Notes under the pieces: model-generated
What the model saw: the letters and a program-made list of their open reading frames with translations, nothing else
The model's database searches: none
What the model was told of the DNA's origin: nothing
Part shown: piece after piece, positions 34,352-43,363 of the stretch
Layout: every line of letters begins with the position of its first letter
How positions within the stretch are numbered: position 1 is the stretch's first letter
Position numbers and translations under genes: made by a program
NCBI GenBank assembly: GCA_963763135.1
Contig: CAVXNJ010000012.1
Location: 372,001-436,000 of the forward strand
Source: JANMZO01 sp963763135
Lineage (GTDB): Bacteria > Actinomycetota > Acidimicrobiia > Acidimicrobiales > JANYDT01
DNA length: 64,000 nt
Reading direction: 5' to 3'

Positions 34352-36520
34352 CTAGTCGGCCAACGGCTCCGGGGCGCCTTCGACATTGAGCTTCGGGATC
34401 GCCTTGTCGAGCCAGCGCGGGAACCACCAGTTGCGGTCACCGAGCAGCTCCATGGTCGCCGGCACCATCACGATTCGCACGATGGTGGCGTCGATGAAGA
34501 CAGCGGTGGCGAGACCGAGACCCATGACCTTGATCGCGCGCTGACCGAGCGCGAAGCCGAGGAACACGCAGACCATGATCGCGGCTGCGGCCGTGATCAC
34601 CCGGGCGGTTGACGCCAGGCCCTCGACGACGGCCGTGCCGTTGTCTTTTCCGTGGTCGTAGTACTCACGGATCCGAGACAGCAGAAACACCTCGTAGTCC
34701 ATGGAGAGACCGAAGACGATCGCGAACATCATCATGGGGATCCAGGGCTCGATCGGACCGGGTTTGCCGACACCGATGATCGACCCACCCCACCCCCACT
34801 GGAACACGGCCACGACGAGACCGTAGGCCGCGCCGATCGACAGCAGGTTCATGATGACGGCCTTGAGCGGGACGAGGATGCTTCGGAACACCGCCATGAG
34901 CAGAAGAAACGACAGCACGAGCACGACGCCGATGAACAGCGGAAGACGGTCACCGATCAACGACGCGAAGTCGATACCTCCGGCCGTGAACCCGCCCAGA
35001 TAGGCGGTGGCTCCGCTCCCGGCAACGATCGGGGCGATGACGTTGCTGCGAAGCTGGTGGACCAACTTCTCCGTCGCCACCTCCTGCGGCCCGGTCGTGG
35101 GCGTGAAGTTGATGAGGAACGCCTTGCCCGACGGGAGGGGCTGCGACACCGCGAACGCGACACCGGGCGTGGCCTGGACCGCGGCCGTCAATTTCGGCAC
35201 CACCGCGGCGGCTTCCGCAGTTGGCGCTTCGATGGCGATGAGCCCGGGGGCGTTCGAACCCGGCCCGAACGCCGTGGCTTTGAGGTCGTAGGCCTTACGG
35301 GTTGTGGTCGACTTCGGGTCGTTGCCCTGGTCAGAGAACCCGAGACGCAGCGACAGCATCGGAATCGAGGCCACCACGAGCAACAGAAGTCCACCGATCG
35401 CGAAGGGCCAGGCCCGCCGCTGGACCAGCCGACTCCAGCGGTGCCATCCGGTCTCCTGGCCCTTGGGCTTCGCCGGACCGCGATGGATCGAGAATTTGTC
35501 GACGTTGTGTCCGACGAACCCGAGCATCGCGGGGATGAGCGTGATCGCGGCGATCACGATGACGAACACGGGCGTTGCCCCGGCCAGGGCGATTCCGTTG
35601 ATGAACGACAGACCCATGAGGAACATGCCGAGCATCGAGATGATCACGGTGCAGCCGGCGAACACGACAGCCCGGCCGGCCGTCGTGATGGACCGGACTG
35701 TCGCGTCGTGGGGCGTCTTGTCCTCGTGCAGTTCGTCTTTGTACCGGGTAACGATGAACAGTACGTAGTCGATACCGACTCCGAGACCGATCATTCCGGT
35801 GATGCTCGTGACGAACGAGGGCATGTCGGTGAAGAACGACCAGATCCCGACACCGGCGATGGCAATACCGACGCCTAGTGCGGCGGTGAGGATCGGAAGG
35901 CCCATGGCGATGATCGAGCCGAACGCGAGAAGCAGAATGATCACCGCAGCAAGGAGACCGAACGCTTCACTTGGCGGGAGCGAGAAGCCGGCGAACGGTT
36001 GGCCCGCAAATTCCGTTGTAACGCCCTGACCTCGAAGCTCGTCCGCGGTCTTCACCAGCTTCACCGGCTCGGTCGCCAGCGCGACTCCCGGTTTGAAGGT
36101 GACCTCGGAGAGGGCGACGGTGCCATCGGCGGAAACCTGACCCGGCTGCTTCGACGTGAACGGATTGGAAACGGTGGCGATTATCGAGTTCTTCGCGAAC
36201 TTGTCGAGCCAAGCGGTAATTTCCGCCTGCTTCGACGCGACCCCGGCGTCGACCTTGAACACGATTTCGCCCGACTCACCGCTGGCTTGCGCCTTCCCCT
36301 GTGGAAACTCGCGGCTGAAGACATCGAGCGCCTTCGAAGATTCCGTTCCGCTCCCGCCGCCCTGAGAGTCGTTGTACTTGCCACCCAGGGCTCCCGAAAC
36401 CATGAACGAGGCGGGAAGGGCGAGAATCCAGACAACAAGAACGATTCTCCGGTGGTTGAAACACCACGAGGCCAGTCGTTCAAGCAGTGGACGTTTGGGC
36501 GATTCTGAAGTCGGGCTCAC
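34352..36520 (-). CDS. MMPL family RND-type transporter
   Basis: This 722-residue protein has the MmpL/RND duplicated layout. It has a transmembrane segment at about 25-45, an extracytoplasmic domain, five or six segments at about 190-370, a second extracytoplasmic domain and a final block of segments from about 540. The proton-relay Asp-Tyr pairs are in GIDYVLFIVTRY and SMDYEVFLLSRI. Actinobacterial members export lipids, glycolipids or siderophores across the membrane. It is transcribed toward the L,D-transpeptidase gene. No regulator is adjacent and the cargo cannot be predicted. Confidence 0.9.
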   Translation of the reverse strand: MSPTSESPKRPLLERLASWCFNHRRIVLVVWILALPASFMVSGALGGKYNDSQGGGSGTESSKALDVFSREFPQGKAQASGESGEIVFKVDAGVASKQAEITAWLDKFAKNSIIATVSNPFTSKQPGQVSADGTVALSEVTFKPGVALATEPVKLVKTADELRGQGVTTEFAGQPFAGFSLPPSEAFGLLAAVIILLLAFGSIIAMGLPILTAALGVGIAIAGVGIWSFFTDMPSFVTSITGMIGLGVGIDYVLFIVTRYKDELHEDKTPHDATVRSITTAGRAVVFAGCTVIISMLGMFLMGLSFINGIALAGATPVFVIVIAAITLIPAMLGFVGHNVDKFSIHRGPAKPKGQETGWHRWSRLVQRRAWPFAIGGLLLLVVASIPMLSLRLGFSDQGNDPKSTTTRKAYDLKATAFGPGSNAPGLIAIEAPTAEAAAVVPKLTAAVQATPGVAFAVSQPLPSGKAFLINFTPTTGPQEVATEKLVHQLRSNVIAPIVAGSGATAYLGGFTAGGIDFASLIGDRLPLFIGVVLVLSFLLLMAVFRSILVPLKAVIMNLLSIGAAYGLVVAVFQWGWGGSIIGVGKPGPIEPWIPMMMFAIVFGLSMDYEVFLLSRIREYYDHGKDNGTAVVEGLASTARVITAAAAIMVCVFLGFALGQRAIKVMGLGLATAVFIDATIVRIVMVPATMELLGDRNWWFPRWLDKAIPKLNVEGAPEPLAD

Positions 36521-36881
36521 GAGTCTCCTTGGTAGGGGTGTCCACGCTGGTGGTGGCGGCGGTCCACGTTCCCCGGGCTCGCAGGTCCGATTCGACCAGT
36601 GACGCGCCGAACCGATGCCTAAGTTATCGGGGTTACGTCACCTTACCGAAGTCGAATAGTTAATTTGACAAACTTTCCCCGAGATCCTCAGGGTTACCCT
36701 GAATACCCGAAGGTATCCTCACCTCACGTGACCATTCGGAGGCTGCGACCTGGGGCCGGCGTGCTCGCCGGCTCGACCCTCGGTGGCTGCGGCTGGCCTG
36801 CTCCGGAGCCGAAAACCACTCCCGGACCGTCGGAATCGACTCCGGAGCACACAAATTCAGCTGTCGCGCTGTCGAATCGCG
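36521..36881. other. 361-bp intergenic region between glmS and the MMPL gene
   Basis: The region is less GC-rich than the neighbours around 36610-36720. It holds TTGACA at 36665-36670 on the plus strand without a clear -10 box. A plus-strand frame from GTG 36728 to 36895 would encode 55 residues with a lipobox-like STLGGC near residue 20, but its hydrophobic core is weak and it overlaps the glmS 3' end. I regard it as unproven. No convincing terminator was found. Confidence 0.4.
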
Positions 36882-38723
36882 TTATTCGACGGTGACGCTC
36901 TTGGCCAGGTTTCGAGGCTGGTCGACATCGCGGTCCAGGGCTTTGGCGGCATGGTACGCGAGCAGCTGCAACGGGATGTTCCACAGGATCGGATTCAGTT
37001 CGGGCTCGTTGACGGGCACTTCCACGTAGTCGTCGAACAACCCGGCTTCCACGTTCTGGTGAGCGACGATGCCCTTCTTCTGCACGATTGCGATCACCGG
37101 ACCTTTGCGGGCCCGAACCTGTTGGACCGACGACAGGTTCTTGTCGAGCAGGTCGTCGTCGCCGATGATCGCCACCACCGGGAACTCGTCGTTGACGAGG
37201 GCCAACGGACCGTGCTTCAGCTCACTCGACGGATACGCCTCGGCATGGATATAGCTGATCTCCTTCAGCTTCTGCGCGCCTTCGAGGGCAATCGGGAAGC
37301 CGGTGCCACGACCGATGAAGAACATCGATGGTCGGTGCGCATACTTTTTCGCGATCTCCGCGATGTGATCCTCGTCCTCGAAGATTGTGGCGATGTCGGC
37401 CGGGAGTCGGCGAAGCCCGGCGATCAGGCGGGCGCCGTCGTAGGGGCTCAAGTCACGGACCCGGCCGAGCTGCACCGCAAGCATCGCCATGCTCACGAGC
37501 ATCGAGGTGAAGACCTTCGTGGACGCGACGCTGATTTCTGGACCGGCGTGCAGGTAGATGCCGTCGGACTCGCGGGCGATGGTCGAGCCGACGACGTTGA
37601 CGATCGCCATGACCCGTCCGCCCTTGCGCTTGATCTCCTGCACTGCGGCAAGCGTGTCGAGCGTCTCGCCCGACTGGCTGACCGCGATGTAGAGGACGTC
37701 ACGTTCGATGACCGGGTTGCGGTAGCGGAACTCACTGGCCGGTTCGGCGTCGGAGGGAATCCGGGCCAGCGACTCGATCAGCTGCGCCCCGGCCAGACCG
37801 GCGTAGTACGCCGAACCGCACGCGATGAACTTGACCCGACGGATGTCGAGGACTTCGCGGGCCGAGAGCGTGACCCCGCCGAGTCGCACGGTCGAGAAGC
37901 GCTCGTCGAGCCGGCCTTTGATCGATCGCTCGACGGCCGACGGTTGCTCCAGGATCTCCTTGCGGAGGAAGTGCTCGTGGCCACCGCGGTCGAACTGCTC
38001 GATGGTCCAGTTGATGTCGACGACCCGACTCTGGGTCGGGGTCGCGTCGAGCGCGAACGTGCGATACCCGTCGGCCGTCAGCACCGCCATTTCGCCGTCT
38101 TCGAGGTGCACGATCTGCGTGGTGTGACGCACCAGCGCCGCCGCATCGGAAGCGACCATCATCTCCTTGTCGCCGACGCCGATGATGACGGGCGAGCCGT
38201 TGCGGGCGACGACCAGGCGGTCCGGTTGCGTTGCATCGATCACGGCCAGCCCGTAGGTTCCCTCGATGCGGGCGAGGACGTGGCGCACCGCGTCTTCGAG
38301 GTCATCGCCGGCGGCGCGGCGCTGGGCGATGAGGTGCGCAAGCGTCTCGGTGTCGGTCTCACTCACGAACACGACGCCTTTGGCCTCGAGCTCCGCCCGC
38401 AGTTCGCTGGCGTTTTCGACGATCCCGTTGTGAACGACCGCGATGTTGCCGGCCATATCGCTGTGCGGGTGCGCGTTTACGTCACTCGGTTCTCCGTGCG
38501 TCGCCCAGCGCGTGTGGGCGATGCCCACGTTGCCGGCCAGACGCTTCGGCACCGCGGCTTCGAGTTCCCGGAGCTTGCCTTCCTTCTTACAGACCTTCAG
38601 GCCGTGCGACGTGATCAGCGCCACGCCCGCCGAGTCGTACCCCCGGTACTCGACCCGCGCCAAACCCTCGAGGAGCGTCCGCAGACAGTCCCGTTTCCCG
38701 ATTGAACCGACAATTCCACACAT
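36882..38723 (-). CDS. glmS: Glutamine--fructose-6-phosphate aminotransferase (isomerizing)
   Basis: This 613-residue enzyme makes glucosamine-6-phosphate, the first step to UDP-GlcNAc for peptidoglycan and surface glycans. The N-terminal nucleophile is Cys2 in MCGIVGSIG. The glutaminase domain has YRGYDSAGVAL and HTRWATHGEPS. Two SIS isomerase domains follow, with CGSAYYAGLAG, SQSGETLDTLAA and the C-terminal NLAKSVTVE. The length is normal. I saw no glmS ribozyme-like leader in the 29 bp between it and the upstream small gene. Confidence 0.97.
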   Translation of the reverse strand: MCGIVGSIGKRDCLRTLLEGLARVEYRGYDSAGVALITSHGLKVCKKEGKLRELEAAVPKRLAGNVGIAHTRWATHGEPSDVNAHPHSDMAGNIAVVHNGIVENASELRAELEAKGVVFVSETDTETLAHLIAQRRAAGDDLEDAVRHVLARIEGTYGLAVIDATQPDRLVVARNGSPVIIGVGDKEMMVASDAAALVRHTTQIVHLEDGEMAVLTADGYRTFALDATPTQSRVVDINWTIEQFDRGGHEHFLRKEILEQPSAVERSIKGRLDERFSTVRLGGVTLSAREVLDIRRVKFIACGSAYYAGLAGAQLIESLARIPSDAEPASEFRYRNPVIERDVLYIAVSQSGETLDTLAAVQEIKRKGGRVMAIVNVVGSTIARESDGIYLHAGPEISVASTKVFTSMLVSMAMLAVQLGRVRDLSPYDGARLIAGLRRLPADIATIFEDEDHIAEIAKKYAHRPSMFFIGRGTGFPIALEGAQKLKEISYIHAEAYPSSELKHGPLALVNDEFPVVAIIGDDDLLDKNLSSVQQVRARKGPVIAIVQKKGIVAHQNVEAGLFDDYVEVPVNEPELNPILWNIPLQLLAYHAAKALDRDVDQPRNLAKSVTVE

Positions 38724-38752
38724 GGTGATTCCTTCCGCTCCCCGACCCGGGG

Positions 38753-39049
38753 CTAGCCGTAGATGACGCGACGGATTTGGCGAACGGTGAGCGGTGGCGC
38801 CGCGACCCGCCGAAACGGCAGCTCGCGTTGGATGCGCTCAAAGATCACCGGGTTCGCATAACCCGCCTTTTGCAGTTCGCTGTGCCGACGCTTGATGAAA
38901 CGCTCGACCGGTTCGGAGAAGAACACGAGAACCTCTTCGACCACCCGCTGCGCTTCGGCCCGGGAGAGGGTCGTCGTGCGGGTGAGTTGGTCGAGCAGGT
39001 CATCGAGCGGCGTTCCGTCGATCGCGCTTTCGAGTGTGGTTGGCAACAT
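38753..39049 (-). CDS. Small conserved-looking helical protein of unknown function
   Basis: This protein has 98 residues from ATG 39049; an ATG at 39082 would add 11. The sequence is mostly charged helix: EAQRVVEEVLVFFSEPVERF, then KRRHSELQKAGYANPVIF and RIQRELPFRRVAAPPLTVRQIRRVIYG. It has no signal peptide, Cys or catalytic pattern. The dense pattern of charged and aromatic residues and the clean C terminus suggest a real gene. I do not recognise a function. It lies 29 bp upstream of glmS on the same strand and is probably cotranscribed. A 10-bp perfect hairpin stands in its leader. Confidence 0.65.
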   Translation of the reverse strand: MLPTTLESAIDGTPLDDLLDQLTRTTTLSRAEAQRVVEEVLVFFSEPVERFIKRRHSELQKAGYANPVIFERIQRELPFRRVAAPPLTVRQIRRVIYG

Positions 39050-39091
39050 GACTGCACCATGGTGGCCGATCGGTTGGTACAAAATCGAGAT

Positions 39092-39115
39092 TCTTGCCCG
39101 TTCTCGGGCAAGAAA
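39092..39115. repeat. Perfect 10-bp inverted repeat
   Basis: TTCTTGCCCG (39092-39101), loop TTCT, then CGGGCAAGAA (39106-39115). It lies 43 bp upstream of the ATG of the minus-strand small gene, so it would form in that gene's leader or act as an operator. There is no T tract of the kind expected for a terminator. Confidence 0.7.
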
Positions 39116-39203
39116 TGGCCATATTTACCCATTTCCGGGTCAGAACGGCATGGGAGGCTCCGGGTTCGGGCAGCTCCAACCGACTGGCCCTGCGGCGGGG
39201 CCC

Positions 39204-39777
39204 GCAAACCCAACCCGGCCGCGGCCAGAGCCCAACACCCCAGCTAGAAAACCCAACCCAACCAATCCCGGCCATCCCACGCCACGTCTACCCCCAAGTT
39301 GGGTACCTCCCACCCCCAAGTCGGGCACCACCAACGCAGCCGCACCCGCAAACCCAACCCGGCCGCGCCAGAACCCAACACCCCAGCTAGACAAACCCAA
39401 CCCAACCAATCCCGGCCATCCCACGCCACGTCTTCCCCCAAGTTGGGTACCTCCCACCCCCAAGTCGGGCACCACCAACGCAGCCGCACCCGCAAACCCA
39501 ACCCGGCCGCGCCACAACCCAACATCCAGCCACACAAACCCAACCCGACCAATCCCGGCCATCCCACGCCACGTCTTCCCCCAAGTTGGGTACCTCCCAC
39601 CCCCAAGTCGGGCACCACCAACGCAGCCGCGCCCGCAAACCCAACCCGGCCGCGCCAGAACCCAACATCCAGCCACACAAACCCAACCCGGCCCAATCCC
39701 GGCCATCCCACGCCACGTCTTCCCCCAAGTTGGGTACCCACCACCCCAAGTCGGGCACAGCCAACCCACCGCGCAGA
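39204..39777. repeat. Four tandem 144-bp intergenic repeats with paired 15-bp palindromic motifs
   Basis: Units begin with GCAAACCCAACCCGGCCGC at 39204, 39348, 39492 and 39635 (periods 144, 144 and 143 bp). The copies are nearly identical except for the segment just after the start (AACACCCCAGCTAG versus AACATCCAGCCACAC) and a slightly diverged last end. Each unit contains CCCAAGTTGGGTACC, whose first 11 bases are a perfect odd palindrome, and, 22 bp later, the related CCCAAGTCGGGCACC. Both strands stay open in several frames because the period is divisible by three and the sequence lacks stops. No frame looks like a protein. Confidence 0.93.
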
Positions 39778-39793
39778 GCGCTGTGCGGGCGGG

Positions 39794-40372
39794 CTACCGG
39801 CGGCGGTAGGAGCGGGTGCGGACCCGGAAGCCGGCGTCGTAGTGCTCGTCGACCAGTGCGTAGCCCCAGGCGTCGCGCAGCACCGGTCGCTTGTGCGGAG
39901 TGACCACGTGGAGGTTCGGGGAAACGGCGGCGAGGGCCAGACATACGCCGGGCAGGCGCGATTCGTCGCACAGATGGAGCGCGTACGCGCAGATCACATG
40001 GTCGACGACCATCCCGTCAGCGGTCAATGAGCCGGCCGCCACGTCGGCGAAGGAGTCCGACCGGCACGTCGACCCGGTCGTCGCCTCGAATGCAACGGCA
40101 GTGAAAGGGTCCGCTGCGATCAGATCATCTGCCGGAAAGCCAAGTGACCGAAGGGAACGCCACACCTCACCGGAGCCGCACGCCAGGTCGAGCACCCGCT
40201 CGCCGACCGACACGGTCCCGGCGAGCACGAGTCGTTCCACGGCGTAGGACACCGCGTCGGCGTGCGGGTTGCGGTACGAAGGCCCGAACTCCCGGTACCA
40301 ACCGTCGGCTCCGCCCGGGTGGCGAGCGTAGGCATCGCGCATCCCGTCGCCGGCCGGATCATCTGTCTGCAT
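39794..40372 (-). CDS. Class I SAM-dependent methyltransferase
   Basis: The protein has about 192 residues from ATG 40372; ATG 40342 is the alternative. The SAM site is VGERVLDLACGSGEVWRSL, followed by an acidic AADPF strand end and a VVDHVICAYALHLCDESRLP motif in the position of the post-motif II strand. The N terminus (DAYARHPGGADGWYREFGPSYRNPHA) is characteristic of small cytosolic methyltransferases annotated only by fold. The frame is open to 40621, but that would overlap the divergent aminopeptidase gene. The substrate is unknown. Its 3' end adjoins the 144-bp repeat array. Confidence 0.75.
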   Translation of the reverse strand: MQTDDPAGDGMRDAYARHPGGADGWYREFGPSYRNPHADAVSYAVERLVLAGTVSVGERVLDLACGSGEVWRSLRSLGFPADDLIAADPFTAVAFEATTGSTCRSDSFADVAAGSLTADGMVVDHVICAYALHLCDESRLPGVCLALAAVSPNLHVVTPHKRPVLRDAWGYALVDEHYDAGFRVRTRSYRRR

Positions 40373-40423
40373 GCTTCCGGGATCGGCCACACACGAGTCT
40401 GCCGCCTGCTGTACTTGAATGCC

Positions 40424-41728
40424 ATGACCGACAAGAACGCGCCAACCCACACCGCGGGCGTCACACCGCTGAACGAACTCATGCACTACCTTGACGCGTC
40501 GCCGTCGCCGTTTCATGCGGTCAACTCGGCCCGGCGCCTCCTCGAAGCGGCAGGGTTCACCGAACGGACCGAACGCGAGACCTGGTCCGACGTAACCGGC
40601 CGACACTTCGTCGCCCGTCACGGTGCGCTGATCGCGTGGGTCGCCAACGAACCGAACCCGACGAATCTAGGTGTGCATATTGTCGGCGCGCATACTGACT
40701 CGCCAAACCTTCGGGTGAAGCCGCATCCCGACGTCGCCAATGTCGGATGGCGCCAACTGGCCGTCGAGATCTACGGCGGAGTTCTTGCGAACTCGTGGCT
40801 CGACCGTGATCTGGGCCTTTCCGGGCAGGTCGTGTTGAACGACGGCACAACCAAACTCGTGCTGATCAACCGGCCGGTGGCCCGCGTCCCCCAACTTGCG
40901 ATCCACCTCGACCGCGAGGTGAACGACAAAGGATTGGTGCTCGACAAGCAGAACCATCTCCTTCCGGTGATCGGACTCGGATCGTCGGAGAAGGGCGACG
41001 CCATGAAGTGGATCGCTACAGAGGCTGGTATCGACCCCACCCACATCGTCGGCGCTGACCTGATGCTCCACGATCTCACCCCGGCCCAGACCCTCGGGAC
41101 TGACAACGAACTGCTCGTGTCGGGTCGTATCGACAACCTCTTCTCGGCCTGGGCGGCGATCGCGGCCCTTATCCAGGCGGCGGAAACCACCGGACGGGTC
41201 TGCATCGCGGCGCTGTTCGATCATGAGGAAATCGGTTCCGAGTCAACGTCCGGTGCCGCCGGACCGTTCCTCGAGGCAACGATCGACCGCATCATCTACG
41301 GTCTCGGGGTGAACGACCCCGACAGCCGGGCCCGGACGATTTCGGCATCAACGTGCGTGTCATCCGACATGGCGCACTCCGTGCACCCGAACTACGCCGA
41401 GCGCCACGAGCCCGGTCACCGCCCGTTGCCCAACGCCGGGCCGGTCATCAAGGTCAACGTCAATCAGCGCTACGCCACCGACGCCACCACCGCCGCATTC
41501 TTCGCCGCAGCCTGCGATCGGGTCGGCGTGCCCCATCAGGTGTTCGTGTCGAAGAACTCCCAACCCTGCGGATCAACGATCGGACCGATCACCGCGACCA
41601 GGCTCGGCATCGCAACGGTCGACGTCGGTTGCGCAATGTTGTCGATGCATTCGGCTCGTGAATTGTGCGGGGCCAACGACGCAGAATTGATGCTCCGTGC
41701 GCTGACGAGCTACTTCCGCGGCCGTTAG
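40424..41728 (+). CDS. M18 family aminopeptidase
   Basis: This 434-residue enzyme belongs to the aspartyl aminopeptidase family. The binuclear zinc site residues are visible: HTDSPNLRVKP (His, Asp), SGRIDNLFSAW, the catalytic Glu pair in LFDHEEIGSES, and the late His in SSDMAHSVHPNYAERHEPGH. The C terminus VDVGCAMLSMHSARELCG is also typical. The ATG at 40424 gives the normal family length; longer frames would overlap the divergent methyltransferase. It is followed after 10 bp by ppgK, so the two are probably cotranscribed. Confidence 0.93.
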   Translation: MTDKNAPTHTAGVTPLNELMHYLDASPSPFHAVNSARRLLEAAGFTERTERETWSDVTGRHFVARHGALIAWVANEPNPTNLGVHIVGAHTDSPNLRVKPHPDVANVGWRQLAVEIYGGVLANSWLDRDLGLSGQVVLNDGTTKLVLINRPVARVPQLAIHLDREVNDKGLVLDKQNHLLPVIGLGSSEKGDAMKWIATEAGIDPTHIVGADLMLHDLTPAQTLGTDNELLVSGRIDNLFSAWAAIAALIQAAETTGRVCIAALFDHEEIGSESTSGAAGPFLEATIDRIIYGLGVNDPDSRARTISASTCVSSDMAHSVHPNYAERHEPGHRPLPNAGPVIKVNVNQRYATDATTAAFFAAACDRVGVPHQVFVSKNSQPCGSTIGPITATRLGIATVDVGCAMLSMHSARELCGANDAELMLRALTSYFRGR

Positions 41729-41738
41729 CCTCTGTGTC

Positions 41739-42500
41739 ATGACTGCAACAACGGTGCTGGGAATCGACATTGGCGGCTCAGGAATCAAGGGAGCTCCCGT
41801 CAACCTGAAGAAGGGTGTGCTCACAACCGAGCGACTTCGGATCCTGACGCCGACCCCGTCGTCGCCCGAGAACTGTGCCGAAGTCGTGCGGGAGATCGCT
41901 GCGAACTTCTCCCGCAAGATCGGCAAAGACAGCGCCATCGGGATCACCTACCCGGGCGTCGTCCGCGCCGGTGTAACCCTCAGCGCGGCCAACGTCGACC
42001 AGGGTTGGCTGGGTCTGAACGCCGATGCGTTCTTCGAGGAAAAGTTGCAGCGCAAAGTCACGCTGCTCAACGATGCGCAGGCTGCGGTGTTGGCCGAGGT
42101 CCGCTACGGCGCGGGCAAGGGTTACAAGGGCATGGTGCTGATGCTGACGTTCGGCACCGGGATCGGCTCGGGTCTCGCATTCAACGGCGTCGCCCTTCCG
42201 GGGGTCGAGTTCGGTCATCTGAAGATGAAAGGCGTCGACGCCGAGAAGCTGGCCTCGGCCAACGTCAAAGACGTCGAAAAACTGTCGTGGAAGGCCTGGT
42301 CGGAGCGGGTCAACGACTACCTCGACCGGATCGAGAACATCATCTGGCCGGAGCTCATCATCGTTGGTGGTGGCGTCAGCGAGAAGCCGGAGAAGTTCAT
42401 CCCGCGATTGAAGACCCGGGCGCCGATTGTTGCTGCGCAGCTTGGGAATGGGGCCGGGATCGTCGGAGCGGCAATCGCGGCGGCCGAATGGGAGAAGTAG
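41739..42500 (+). CDS. ppgK: Polyphosphate glucokinase
   Basis: This 253-residue ROK-type kinase phosphorylates glucose using polyphosphate (and usually ATP), feeding glycolysis and UDP-glucose synthesis. Motifs are VLGIDIGGSGIKGAPV (phosphate 1), LNDAQAAVLAE with the catalytic Asp, LTFGTGIGSGLAFNG (phosphate 2), and LPGVEFGHLKMKG, which carries the family-typical sugar-binding His. Length and the GxDxGGSGIKGA start match actinobacterial PpgK. The last codons and stop are part of a 60-bp unit that has been tandemly duplicated downstream. Confidence 0.95.
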   Translation: MTATTVLGIDIGGSGIKGAPVNLKKGVLTTERLRILTPTPSSPENCAEVVREIAANFSRKIGKDSAIGITYPGVVRAGVTLSAANVDQGWLGLNADAFFEEKLQRKVTLLNDAQAAVLAEVRYGAGKGYKGMVLMLTFGTGIGSGLAFNGVALPGVEFGHLKMKGVDAEKLASANVKDVEKLSWKAWSERVNDYLDRIENIIWPELIIVGGGVSEKPEKFIPRLKTRAPIVAAQLGNGAGIVGAAIAAAEWEK

Positions 42501-42606
42501 AAGACCCGCCGCCTCAACCAGCACAGAGCGGCAATCGCGGCGGCCGAATGGGAGAAGTAGAAGACCCGCCGCCTCAACCAGCACAGAGCGGCAACCGCGG
42601 CGGCCA
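42467..42606. repeat. 60-bp tandem duplication of the ppgK 3' end
   Basis: The sequence starting GAGCGGCAATCGCGGCGGCC at 42467, which encodes the last residues and stop of ppgK, is repeated exactly at 42527 and again, partially and with one change, at 42587. Each unit includes the coding end plus about 26 bp of downstream sequence (AGACCCGCCGCCTCAACCAG). The identity of the copies shows the duplication is recent. Confidence 0.95.
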
Positions 42607-42688
42607 GAGCAGCGGCGGACGGCGCGGCCGGGTCGAGTCGGTTGTTCGTGGTGCCGCTGACCACCGCTGGAGCCGATCACACATCGAG

Positions 42689-43363
42689 GTGCGTACCTCG
42701 ACGCTGACGCGCCCGCGGTCCCTGGCGGTTCTCCTCATTGCGGCGGCCGGGTTGATCGCCGCCCCGGCCGCGGCGCTCCACCGGTCGGCGCCTGTCGGAA
42801 GATCGCTCGCACAGAGCTATTCGCTGTGGTGCGGGCATCTCACGACTGACGCCACGTTGGCGATGAACGATCTGGCGAGGTTCCGCTGGGACGGTGTGCA
42901 CGTGCCGGCGCCACGCGATGACCTTCACACGCTTCTCCAACGCGCTCTCGCCGACACCACCACATCCAACATCGAACGAAACCGGCCGGTGTTCAACGCG
43001 CTTCGGCTGCAGTGCGGGTGGGCCGAAAACCCGCGTGAGGTTCACGAGAGCATCGTGCTGCAACTGTCGGCCCACAATGTCGGCGTTGACTGGACGACGT
43101 CCGTGCCGATCCACGAGGTTGCTTCGCAGATCGCCAAGCAGCCGGCGGCCATCTCGTTCGTGACGATCGATGGGCGCGTCGACCTGCTCAAGGTGTTCGA
43201 GTGGGTCTCGACGCTCGCCGCTGACAATCCCGCGAAGGCCGCGATCGAGCCACACGCCGCGTACTTCGCGTCGTTGCACGACGCGCTCGTCGGAAACGGC
43301 GAACTCGTTCCGAAGTCGCCGCCACCTGCGCCCGCGTCCGAAACGTCGAGCCCAAAGCCATGA
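42689..43363 (+). CDS. Secreted protein of unknown function (paralogue of the next gene)
   Basis: The protein has about 224 residues from GTG 42689. A signal peptide (RSLAVLLIAAAGLIAAPAAA) is followed by a mature domain with no recognised family. The frame is open further upstream through the ppgK repeat, but that part is antisense-like noise. The segment PVFNALRLQCGWAENPREVH, then IAKQPAAISFVTIDG and VFEWVSTL, aligns with the C-terminal half of the next protein. The end is a Pro/Ser-rich tail (PKSPPPAPASETSSPKP). The stop overlaps the next ATG by 4 bp. Confidence 0.6.
   Translation: MRTSTLTRPRSLAVLLIAAAGLIAAPAAALHRSAPVGRSLAQSYSLWCGHLTTDATLAMNDLARFRWDGVHVPAPRDDLHTLLQRALADTTTSNIERNRPVFNALRLQCGWAENPREVHESIVLQLSAHNVGVDWTTSVPIHEVASQIAKQPAAISFVTIDGRVDLLKVFEWVSTLAADNPAKAAIEPHAAYFASLHDALVGNGELVPKSPPPAPASETSSPKP

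Noticed and set aside
36728..36895. Short lipoprotein gene with STLGGC lipobox
   Set aside because: Only 55 residues, a poor hydrophobic core, overlap with the glmS 3' end and no ribosome-binding site; kept only as a note on the intergenic region.
36783..38705. 640-residue open frame on the plus strand
   Set aside because: It is antisense to glmS, Arg/Asp/His-rich with no domain, and caused by GC-biased third positions of glmS.
36882..38752. glmS ribozyme or riboswitch leader
   Set aside because: Only 29 bp separate glmS from the upstream gene, too short for the ribozyme.
39140..39769. Trp/Gly-rich 209-residue frame (GxPTWGKTWRGMAG repeats) on the minus strand, and Pro-rich frames on the plus strand
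   Set aside because: All frames of the 144-bp repeat stay open because its length is a multiple of three and it lacks stops. None has a ribosome-binding site or a plausible fold, so I treat the array as non-coding.
39204..39777. CRISPR array
   Set aside because: The whole 144-bp unit is repeated, with no short-repeat/variable-spacer structure and no cas genes.
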